Positions 1 to 5,279 of a stretch of DNA of 5,279 nt are shown one piece after another (positions within the stretch are counted from its first letter, which is position 1; each line of letters opens with the position of its first letter). A program made the position numbers and the translations under genes. Source of the stretch: an uncultured Ignavibacteriales bacterium (lineage in GTDB: Bacteria > Bacteroidota > Ignavibacteria > Ignavibacteriales > Ignavibacteriaceae); contig CAIWTC010000066.1 of NCBI GenBank assembly GCA_903915485.1, positions 1 through 5,279 of the forward strand, in the 5' to 3' direction. The notes under the pieces are model-generated. The model did not search any database, was not told the origin of the DNA, and saw nothing but the letters and a program-made list of their open reading frames with translations.

Positions 1-3000
1 GTCAGTCCTGAAGTTAGTGTTAGAATTCCGCCGCTCTGCACAATTAAATTTGATGCTGTAGCAGTTGCACCAACTGTTACAGTGTGTCCGGTATTAACAC
101 TTATTGATTTAGCAGCACTTGTCGGCGCTAAAGTTGCACTAGTCCAGGTTGTACTATCATGTGAACTTTCCCAAGTTCCAATAGTTGCCCAGGTACCCGT
201 TCCAATTGAACGGAAATAATCTGTCGTAGCTGAAGCATCAAGCGTGACTTGATTGGCTAAGGCAGGACTCACAGTGTCGTAAACTATTCCTGTTCCCGTA
301 CCACTGTATTCAAATATTTCAACATAGTATGTAGTTATAGGAGATAACCCTGTTATTGCTACAGATGAACCGGTACCATTATACACTGTGCGTTCGCCCG
401 AAGTATAAGCAGCAGTTCCTGAATAAGTTGTCCCGTCAGCAGGTAGCACAAATGTATTTGCTGTATTGACTCTTACGATTCTATTTGCACCGTTGCCGTT
501 TGTCCAGTTAATTGTCATTCCTGTTGCACTAACAGGTGTAAAATTAACTGCCGAGGACTGTGTAGTCGGAACAGTTACGGTTGAACTGGTTGTAGTTCCG
601 GTAGATGCTGCTGAATAAGTTTTAGATACATCGCTTCCATTATAATCGTACGCTTTAAAGTAGTAAGCAGTTCCTGCTGTCAGAGCGGTAACAATAACAC
701 TGTTTGCTCCTGTACCGTTGTATAGGCATTGTTGTCCCGTTCCTGAATAAACAGTATTTGCTGTAGGACTTTCTCCTGTGACAGGATCAACAAAAGTATT
801 TGCATCGCTAACATAAACAACCCGACCTGCTCCGGTACCAACTGTCCAGTTTGCGGTTATGCTAACCATTCCTACATTAGTGAATGCAGTAAATACAGGT
901 GCAGTCGGAGTGGTAACTGTTGTTGCCTGACTTGCTGCTGCAGGAGATGTTGTGTTATACACAATACCGGTTCCTGTTCCGCTAAATTCAAATATTTCAA
1001 CATAGTAAGTTGTTCCTTGTACTAATCCTGTAATAGCAACAGTACTTAATGCACCACTGTAAACTGTTCTTTCACCTGAAGTATATGCAGCAGTTCCTGT
1101 ATAAGCGGTTCCATCAACAGGAGGAACAAATGTATTTGCTGTATTGACTCTTACAATTCTGTTTGCACCTGAACCACTTGTCCAGTTAATTGTCATTGTG
1201 GTATTTGCAACAGGAGTAAAATTTAATGCAGATGATTGAGTAACCGGAACGATAACTGTTGCAGTACTGGTGTTGCGTGGACTTGTAGTTAAATAGGTTA
1301 TTGTTGCGCCGCTGCCATTATATTCATATGCCTGCAGATAATATGTTGTTCCGGCGGGAAGACCAGTTACCACAACATTATTTGTTCCTGTGCCTATGTA
1401 AATACACTGCTGTCCTGTTCCTGAATAAACAGTGTTTGCAGTAGGACTTACTCCCGTTGAAGGGTCAACAAATGAATTTGCATCGCATAGATAAATAACA
1501 CGACCTGCACCGTTACCTACAGTCCAGTTTGCAGTTAATGAAGCAGTGCCAATATTCGTGAAAGCGGTAAATGTCGGCTGAGTGCTGGGAGGGTTTACTG
1601 TAGTTGTCTGACTTCCTATTGCAGGAGATATTGTGTTATACACAATACCGGTTCCTGTTCCGTTGGATTCAAATATTTCAACATAATATGTTGTTCCTTG
1701 CACTAATCCCGTAATAGCAACAGTACTTAATGGACCATTATAAACGGTTCTTTCACCTGAAGTATATGCAGCAGTTCCTGTATAAGCAGTTCCATCAACA
1801 GGAGGAACAAATGTATTTGCTGTATTAACTCTTACTATTCTGTTTGCACCCGTACCGCTTGTCCAGTTAATTGTCATTGTGGTAGTTGCTACCGGAGTAA
1901 AAGTTACTGCAGAGGATTGTGTAACAGGTACAATCGCAGTTGCCTGATTTGTACTTCCCGGAGTCGTTAAAAAATAAGTAGTTGTAGCGCCGGTACCATT
2001 AAACTCATAAGCATGAAAATAATAAGTTGTTCCTGCCGTCAGTCCGGTGATACCTACTGTAGTTCCCGTTCCGTTCAATACACATTGCTGCCCGGTTCCG
2101 GAATATGCAGTACTTGCAGTCGGGCTTACACCATTTGTTGGATCTGTAAAAGAACTGCCATCAGAAATATAAACCACACGCCCCGCTCCGTTTCCTGCTG
2201 ACCAGTTTACGGTTAAGCCTGTTGTTCCAATATTTGTAAATGCACTAAATGTGGGTTGAGTTGTGGGGGCAGATGCAGCGGTAGACTGATTGCCGGTTGC
2301 AGGACTTGTAGTATTATAAGTAATACCCGTGCCTGTCCCATTATATTCAAAAATTTCAACATAGTATGTTATCCCCTGGCTCAATCCCGTTACGGCAACT
2401 GAACTGCCTGTTCCGCTGTAAACGGTCTGCTCACCTGATGTGTATGCTGCAGTTCCGCTGTAGGCTGTTCCATTGGAAGGATTGATAAATGAATTCGCTG
2501 AATTTACTCTTACGATTCTACCTGCTCCTGAACCATTAGTCCAGTTTATTGTAAAACTATTTGTTCCTACAGTTGGAAAACCAATTGCAGAGGATTGTGT
2601 AACCGGAACAATAGTTGACGCTTGACTTGTGCTGGGTGGAGTAGTTAGGAAATACTTAATTGTAGCACCGCTCCCATTAAATTCATAAGCACGGAAATAA
2701 TATGTTGTCCCCGCAGATAGTCCGGTCAGATTTACTGTAGTACCGCTGCCATTATATATACACTGCTGTCCGGCACCTGCCCATGCTGTCGCTGCAGTTG
2801 GCGAGACTCCGTTAGTAGGGTCCGTAAAGGTGTTTGAAGAGTTCATATATACTACTCTTCCCGTTCCGTTTCCTGCAGTCCAGTTAGTTGTCAAAGCCGC
2901 AGTTCCAATATTTGAAAAAGCAGCAAATGCAGGTTGTGAAGTAGGAGCACTAGTAGTGGCAATTTCAACTTTAATATTATCAATTGTCATATTATTTGTG

Positions 3001-3785
3001 GCCTGAGTACTGCCCTGCCAATACGCTCCAAAGTAAGGCAATGCTGTTCCGGTATAGGTAGTATTAGTTGTTGCAGTGCCCACCTGGGTAGCGACTGTAG
3101 ATGGATCAACAGATGCAGTTGCTCCATCATCTCTAACAAATAGTGACCAAGCATTAGTTGAAGGATCGTATGTAACCTTGACACTCGCCCAGTTATTTAT
3201 TCCTGCCAAATCTCCGGCGGCCACAGAATATATAATTTGACCTCCAACAGCAATCGTAGTATTTAAACCGGTTGTAAAAGCTACCAGACTAATACCATTA
3301 AGAGTACCTGCCGAACCTCTTCTAAGTAATACAGCATAACCATTTCCGGCAGTACTAAGCGTCTGACTTGTAGAACCAAGTATTAACCCGCCATAATATG
3401 ATGTAGAAGCGTATGTGCTGCTAAGAACCGTTGTTCTGTTGGTTTGAACATTGAATGACCAAGATATTTTGGAAGAGTTCAAGTTTAGCTGAGAGTTATA
3501 CCCCGAAAACCCGGTGGAGACAGGAAGATTAGCAAATGAGTAGCCTGCAACATTTGCTGTTGCACTGGCATCATTGGTTAACCCTAAAACACCTGCATCT
3601 ATTTTCGCTCCCCAATCTACAACTCTGTTCAAAGACCATGTTGGAGAAGATCCAATAGCAGCAGCGCTGGTTGCTGAATAAGCTGTACCCCTGCTTGTAG
3701 CAAAGGCATCGGTAAAAATGGTGGACTGTGCGTTAACACCAACAGTTAAGAGTATAAAAACAAAAACCGTAATAATACGCTTCAT
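1..3785 (-). CDS. Large secreted repeat protein: lectin-like N-terminal domain plus eight FN3-like modules (3' end outside window)
   Basis: The frame is open from an ATG at 3785 to the left edge, 1261 codons, with no stop seen; the C-terminus is missing. Residues 1-19 (MKRIITVFVFILLTVGVNA) form a typical Sec signal peptide, with likely cleavage before Q20. Residues about 20-279 look like a concanavalin A/LamG-type beta sandwich: they contain 'ISWSFNVQTNRT', 'GYAVLLRRG', 'WASVKVTYDPSTNAWSLFVR' and end in 'MTIDNIKVEI'. Residues 280-1184 are eight FN3-like modules, each with a core Trp (INWT/TANWT) and a 'GLxxGTTYYxxxxEYNG' strand. From about 1190, 'GTGTWATIGTWESS' and 'ISVNTGHTVTV' resemble the beta-rich segments found in Bacteroidota surface proteins. 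The role is probably an adhesin or other extracellular protein; no catalytic motif is visible and the substrate is unknown. Export by the type IX system is inferred from architecture only, because the C-terminal sorting domain would lie outside the window. The start is supported by the signal peptide and an AGGA seven bases upstream. Confidence 0.93.
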   Translation of the reverse strand, partial: MKRIITVFVFILLTVGVNAQSTIFTDAFATSRGTAYSATSAAAIGSSPTWSLNRVVDWGAKIDAGVLGLTNDASATANVAGYSFANLPVSTGFSGYNSQLNLNSSKISWSFNVQTNRTTVLSSTYASTSYYGGLILGSTSQTLSTAGNGYAVLLRRGSAGTLNGISLVAFTTGLNTTIAVGGQIIYSVAAGDLAGINNWASVKVTYDPSTNAWSLFVRDDGATASVDPSTVATQVGTATTNTTYTGTALPYFGAYWQGSTQATNNMTIDNIKVEIATTSAPTSQPAFAAFSNIGTAALTTNWTAGNGTGRVVYMNSSNTFTDPTNGVSPTAATAWAGAGQQCIYNGSGTTVNLTGLSAGTTYYFRAYEFNGSGATIKYFLTTPPSTSQASTIVPVTQSSAIGFPTVGTNSFTINWTNGSGAGRIVRVNSANSFINPSNGTAYSGTAAYTSGEQTVYSGTGSSVAVTGLSQGITYYVEIFEYNGTGTGITYNTTSPATGNQSTAASAPTTQPTFSAFTNIGTTGLTVNWSAGNGAGRVVYISDGSSFTDPTNGVSPTASTAYSGTGQQCVLNGTGTTVGITGLTAGTTYYFHAYEFNGTGATTTYFLTTPGSTNQATAIVPVTQSSAVTFTPVATTTMTINWTSGTGANRIVRVNTANTFVPPVDGTAYTGTAAYTSGERTVYNGPLSTVAITGLVQGTTYYVEIFESNGTGTGIVYNTISPAIGSQTTTVNPPSTQPTFTAFTNIGTASLTANWTVGNGAGRVIYLCDANSFVDPSTGVSPTANTVYSGTGQQCIYIGTGTNNVVVTGLPAGTTYYLQAYEYNGSGATITYLTTSPRNTSTATVIVPVTQSSALNFTPVANTTMTINWTSGSGANRIVRVNTANTFVPPVDGTAYTGTAAYTSGERTVYSGALSTVAITGLVQGTTYYVEIFEFSGTGTGIVYNTTSPAAASQATTVTTPTAPVFTAFTNVGMVSITANWTVGTGAGRVVYVSDANTFVDPVTGESPTANTVYSGTGQQCLYNGTGANSVIVTALTAGTAYYFKAYDYNGSDVSKTYSAASTGTTTSSTVTVPTTQSSAVNFTPVSATGMTINWTNGNGANRIVRVNTANTFVLPADGTTYSGTAAYTSGERTVYNGTGSSVAITGLSPITTYYVEIFEYSGTGTGIVYDTVSPALANQVTLDASATTDYFRSIGTGTWATIGTWESSHDSTTWTSATLAPTSAAKSISVNTGHTVTVGATATASNLIVQSGGILTLTSGL
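234..2948 (-). repeat. Four tandem ~678-bp units, each encoding an A-type plus a B-type FN3-like module
   Basis: Within the large gene, eight modules alternate between two types. The A modules begin near residues 280, 506, 732 and 959; the B modules near 393, 619, 846 and 1072. Module lengths are 113 residues throughout, except one of 114, so the DNA period of an A+B unit is 678-681 bp (boundaries near 2948, 2270, 1592 and 911). A modules share '(P)TTQPTFxAFTNIG', 'GRVVYxxD/S', 'GVSPTA' and a 'GQQC' segment. B modules share 'VPVTQSSA', 'GANRIVRVNTANTFVPP', 'YTSGERTVY' and 'TYYVEIFE'. A and B are clearly related, so an ancient module duplication followed by duplication of the pair is the simplest history. 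Extracellular FN3 modules normally act as spacers or protein/glycan contacts. Confidence 0.88.
2949..3785 (-). other. Signal peptide and lectin/LamG-like N-terminal domain of the large secreted protein
   Basis: This part encodes residues 1-279. The first 19 residues have a Lys-Arg n-region, a hydrophobic core (IITVFVFILLTVGV) and an N-A cleavage site followed by Q. The remainder is rich in Ser, Thr, Ala and Asn with alternating hydrophobic residues, as in a jelly-roll. The blocks 'TNRTTVLSST', 'NGYAVLLRRGS', 'VKVTYDPSTNAWSLFVRDDG' and 'YFGAYWQGS...MTIDNIKVE' follow the order seen in N-terminal domains of many Bacteroidota multi-domain secreted proteins, where this fold is taken to bind carbohydrate. 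No Cys is present. Carbohydrate binding is inferred from fold resemblance alone; I cannot point to specific ligand residues. Confidence 0.6.
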
Positions 3786-3792
3786 ATCGTTT

Positions 3793-3796
3793 TCCT
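3793..3796 (-). promoter_or_regulatory. Ribosome binding site (AGGA) of the large secreted protein gene
   Basis: On the minus strand the leader reads TTTAGGAAAACGATATG. AGGA is separated from the ATG at 3785 by seven bases, a normal Shine-Dalgarno distance. It supports this ATG, as does the signal peptide that begins directly at it. Strong Shine-Dalgarno sites are often absent in Bacteroidota, so the site may contribute only modestly. Confidence 0.55.
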
Positions 3797-3877
3797 AAAT
3801 TAAATTAATTAAAATTTTACCTAAACTTGCCCTGCCCAAATAATCATTCAGCTATAAAATTAAAACCAAATTATTTC

Positions 3878-3898
3878 GCAGAATTATAAAAACTCTGC
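3878..3898 (-). promoter_or_regulatory. Small hairpin in the leader of the large secreted protein gene
   Basis: On the minus strand GCAGAGTT and AATTCTGC can pair (8 bp including one G-U) around a 5-nt loop. The hairpin lies 93 bases upstream of the ATG and is followed by AT-rich sequence. A TATAAT-like hexamer (3883-3888, minus) overlaps it, but I find no matching -35 element. It could be a weak terminator for transcription arriving from upstream, a leader hairpin, or chance in AT-rich DNA. Confidence 0.3.
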
Positions 3899-4081
3899 TA
3901 AAAATGTTACTTCTCGATGCTTAAATTGATTTATATATTTGCTATATTTAGTTAATCACATTTAAGCTGTAGAAAAACATTGAGTAAAAAGAAATGCATG
4001 TCAGAAAACCTTGAATTACTTTTGAAATTTTAGATTTAGAAATAATACTACTTTATTTCAGCTACAAGTATGAGAATAAAT

Positions 4082-4677
4082 AGCACTTATCATACAACAA
4101 TGAGCCAAACAATAGTCTTATGCGGTGAATAGCCGTATGCTGCGATAAACGATAGGTGCTTATTATCAATAACTTTCAAATAGCAAATGTATTGAACTGT
4201 TAAATGTTAACCTGTCTCAAGCAAATTGGTCTAAAAACGGGAGTTATTTTTAATAATGCCGGATTTCTGTGTATGTTTTACAACTAATTTATCTCTCAAA
4301 CGCACCAATAGCGCGAACTATCAGTATAGCTTGGACTATAATCAAAATCTACCAAGCCAAAAATCCACAATAGGAGTTATGCCTAATGCGTAGTAACGGA
4401 AAAGAAGTAGGATAAGTCAATCTAGGTAAGAAGTTAAGATTAGGATTAATTTCAAAGAAATACATACAATTGAACTGCCTGTATATAGATAGGAGAAGTG
4501 GATAACACTAGGGGGTTGGATGGTTTTACTTAAGAATATCTAAACCTCATACAATAATAGAAATCATTAATTACCTCACTGTCTGGATCAAACAAGTATA
4601 ATTATACTTGAATACTCAGACATGATAAACCACTCGGGCGAATATTTGATTGGAATCAGCCTCATGGACAGGAGGTA
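4082..4677 (+). ncRNA. Candidate structured non-coding RNA (possible truncated group II intron RNA)
   Basis: No frame stays open, yet the stretch is dense in inverted repeats. AGCACTTATC (4082-4091) pairs with GATAGGTGCT (4151-4160), enclosing ATGCGG/CCGTAT (4120-4125/4133-4138). GTTAA/TTAAC folds near 4200. CGG..TTATT/AATAA..CCG lies at 4238-4261. GCTTGG pairs with CCAAGC (4329-4334/4352-4357), AATCT with AGATT (4419-4423/4437-4441), and GGTTT with AAACC (4522-4526/4542-4546). The strongest is TACCTC-A-CTGTC (4572-4583) with GACAGGAGGTA (4667-4677), which encloses ATCAAA/TTTGAT and an 18-bp palindrome. The wobble pairs in these helices are G-U on the + strand, which favours + transcription, although I searched that strand first. 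The layout and the tail 'AAAGCTGAAATGAAG' remind me of the RNA upstream of reverse transcriptase genes in group II introns. No reverse transcriptase and no complete domain V is present. The family is unassigned and the ends are approximate. Confidence 0.4.
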
Positions 4678-5017
4678 TAAAAGCTGAAATGAAGGGAATG
4701 ATTTACTGATTTTGCACTAGTGTAAACCTATAAACAGGATTTAGGTTAATAATATTTGTTGACTGCAGAACTTAATTTTGATACATTCATCTACAAATAC
4801 GGTCACAATTCCGTTAAATATAATGAGTTATATCACCGGTGCATCTTTAATCTTGAGTTTTTTGCATTGGAGTTTGCAGGCGTTTTTATTGAGATTAGGT
4901 TTATCAAAGTAGTTCAGGAAATTCGGAAAATTATTCGGACAAAATTCGGACATTTTTCGGACAAAATTTGTCACCAACCTTGCGAAAGTCAGAGGTAGAG
5001 AAGATAGCTTTAAAACC
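4678..5017. other. Gene-free spacer between the candidate RNA and the tRNA terminator
   Basis: About 340 bases. Two short open stretches lie here on opposite strands and overlap each other: 80 codons from a TTG at 4756 (+) and 63 codons from a TTG at 5019 (-). Neither has a convincing Shine-Dalgarno, a recognisable domain or an ATG start. The 3' part of the + frame simply reads through the TTCGGA repeat block at 4922-4972, and the minus frame starts inside the tRNA terminator. I regard both as chance ORFs, so the repeat block is the only structured feature here. Confidence 0.5.
4922..4972. repeat. Four TTCGGA motifs at helical-turn spacing ending in a 13-bp palindrome
   Basis: TTCGGA begins at 4922, 4934, 4946 and 4957, giving spacings of 12, 12 and 11 bp, close to one DNA turn. 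The second and fourth copies continue as TTCGGACAAAA. The block ends in GACAAAATTTGTC (4960-4972), a perfect inverted repeat around one central A. The arrangement could be a cluster of protein-binding sites on one face of the helix, or a copy of a dispersed intergenic repeat. It lies about 85 bp beyond the 3' end of the tRNA gene. The motifs are directly visible; the function is unknown. Confidence 0.6.
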
Positions 5018-5052
5018 AAAAACCCTCAAAACAAGCTGTTCTAAGGGTTTTT
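5018..5052 (-). terminator. Intrinsic terminator-like hairpin downstream of tRNA-Gln
   Basis: AAAAACCCT (5018-5026) and AGGGTTTTT (5044-5052) are perfect inverted repeats of 9 bp. An inner AACA/TGTT pair extends the stem towards an AGC loop. On the minus strand the hairpin begins four bases after the tRNA discriminator base, and its 3' arm runs into TTTTTGGTTTT, giving the U-rich tail of a rho-independent terminator. The mirrored A/T arms mean it could also stop transcription arriving on the + strand. Confidence 0.72.
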
Positions 5053-5056
5053 CAAG

Positions 5057-5129
5057 CTGCCTCGCTAGGGCTCGAACCTAGACTCTTCTGATCCAGAGTC
5101 AGACGTGTTGCCAGTTACACCACGAGGCA
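5057..5129 (-). tRNA. trnQ: tRNA-Gln, anticodon CUG
   Basis: A complete 73-nt cloverleaf reads on the minus strand. The acceptor stem is TGCCTCG/CGAGGCA with discriminator G. The D arm is GTGT-AACTGGCA-ACAC, and the anticodon arm is TCTGA-CTCTGGA-TCAGA with anticodon CTG after T33. The variable loop is 5 nt and the T arm is CTAGG-TTCGAGC-CCTAG. All stems pair perfectly. A weak first U-A acceptor pair and a G discriminator are usual for tRNA-Gln. CCA is not encoded, so it must be added by nucleotidyltransferase. The tRNA reads CAG codons. It is a single-gene unit with its own terminator. Confidence 0.97.
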
Positions 5130-5279
5130 ATTATTTCTAACTCCAAAAATAGGCTTTTCTTGGATAATATTAAAATGTTTTTTCGATTTTATTTTTCAAT
5201 TTATATTTAACTGCTCAATATTAATCCCCTATTTTGCTTTTGATGCACAGATTTCACTTTTTTTTTGATTGCACTAATA
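5130..5279. other. AT-rich region upstream of tRNA-Gln
   Basis: No gene is visible in these 150 bases. The tRNA promoter should lie here on the minus strand. A TATTAT hexamer (about 5165-5170) is at a plausible distance from the tRNA 5' end, but I find no good -35 partner and do not assign it. Poly-T and poly-A tracts are frequent. Confidence 0.4.

Larger units (their letters stand above)
3786..4081. other. AT-rich intergenic region upstream of the large secreted protein gene
   Basis: About 300 bases without a protein gene. It contains the Shine-Dalgarno site and the leader hairpin of the minus-strand gene and presumably its promoter, which I could not place with confidence. A TATATTTG at 3934-3941 on the + strand matches the Bacteroidota TAnnTTTG -7 motif, but no TTG lies at the right distance upstream, so I do not call it a promoter. 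Stops occur frequently in all frames. Confidence 0.5.

Noticed and set aside
2013..2201. 62-codon + strand ORF inside the large minus-strand gene
   Set aside because: It lies antisense to the FN3-like repeat coding sequence, is low-complexity and rich in Cys, Ser and Arg, and has no ribosome binding site. It is a shadow of the repeats.
234..2948. CRISPR array or DNA-level satellite
   Set aside because: The ~678-bp repeats are coding, diverged at synonymous and replacement sites, and keep the frame. They are protein modules, not a spacer array.
2987..3184. 65-codon minus-strand ORF in another frame of the large gene
   Set aside because: It overlaps the lectin-like domain frame on the same strand, and its sequence has no domain or signal. 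It is a frame shadow.
3934..3941. TATATTTG as a Bacteroidota -7 promoter on the + strand for the candidate RNA
   Set aside because: No TTG element at the expected distance upstream, and the motif is frequent by chance in such AT-rich DNA.
4120..4160. Complete group II intron domain V
   Set aside because: Only the AGCCGTATGC-like strand is present. The conserved AC-bulge return strand (ACGTACGGTT type) is missing.
4756..4998. 80-codon + strand ORF starting at TTG
   Set aside because: It has a TTG start, no clear Shine-Dalgarno and no recognisable family. It is overlapped by an equally long antisense ORF, and its C-terminal third reads the TTCGGA repeat block. A real small gene is not excluded but is not supported.
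4828..5019. 63-codon minus-strand ORF starting at TTG
   Set aside because: The start lies inside the tRNA terminator hairpin, there is no ribosome binding site, and the middle is the translated TTCGGA repeat.
5040..5130. Integration att site at the tRNA 3' end
   Set aside because: I looked for a second copy of the tRNA T-arm or 3' end elsewhere in the window and found none.

Overview
The window looks like chromosomal DNA from an AT-rich member of the Bacteroidota/Ignavibacteriota group. The evidence is the style of its one large protein: a short signal peptide ending in NA-Q, an N-terminal lectin-like sandwich domain, long arrays of Ser/Thr/Gly/Asn-rich fibronectin-III-like modules, and then a 'GTWATIGTWESS...GHTVTV' beta-strand segment. 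This layout is common in large secreted proteins of that group, many of them exported by the type IX secretion system. The phylum assignment is inference; there is no rRNA or housekeeping protein in the window to anchor it.

Positions 1-3785 (minus strand) are one open reading frame without a stop. It starts at an ATG at 3785 and runs off the left edge after 1261 codons. It encodes a signal peptide (residues 1-19), a concanavalin A/LamG-like domain (about 20-279), eight FN3-like modules in strict A-B-A-B-A-B-A-B order with a 113-residue period (280-1184), and the start of a beta-strand-rich segment (1185-1261). The C-terminus, where a type IX sorting domain would lie, is outside the window. 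A short leader with an AGGA Shine-Dalgarno and a small hairpin precedes the gene.

Positions 3786-5017 hold no convincing protein gene. Within this stretch, 4082-4677 has several nested inverted repeats that fold best as + strand RNA. These include an 11-bp helix enclosing a 6-bp helix that abuts an 18-bp perfect palindrome. I read it as a candidate structured non-coding RNA or the remnant of one; a truncated group II intron lacking its reverse transcriptase is one possibility. At 4922-4972 there are four TTCGGA motifs spaced 12, 12 and 11 bp, ending in a 13-bp palindrome.

Positions 5018-5129 hold a complete tRNA-Gln(CUG) gene on the minus strand with an intrinsic terminator-like hairpin just behind it. 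The last 150 bases are AT-rich upstream sequence of the tRNA with no recognisable gene.

Nothing links the surface protein and the tRNA functionally. The two are independent minus-strand units separated by a 1.2-kb gene-free stretch. I see no defence system, CRISPR array or intact mobile element. The most unexplained part is the non-coding stretch at 4082-4972.
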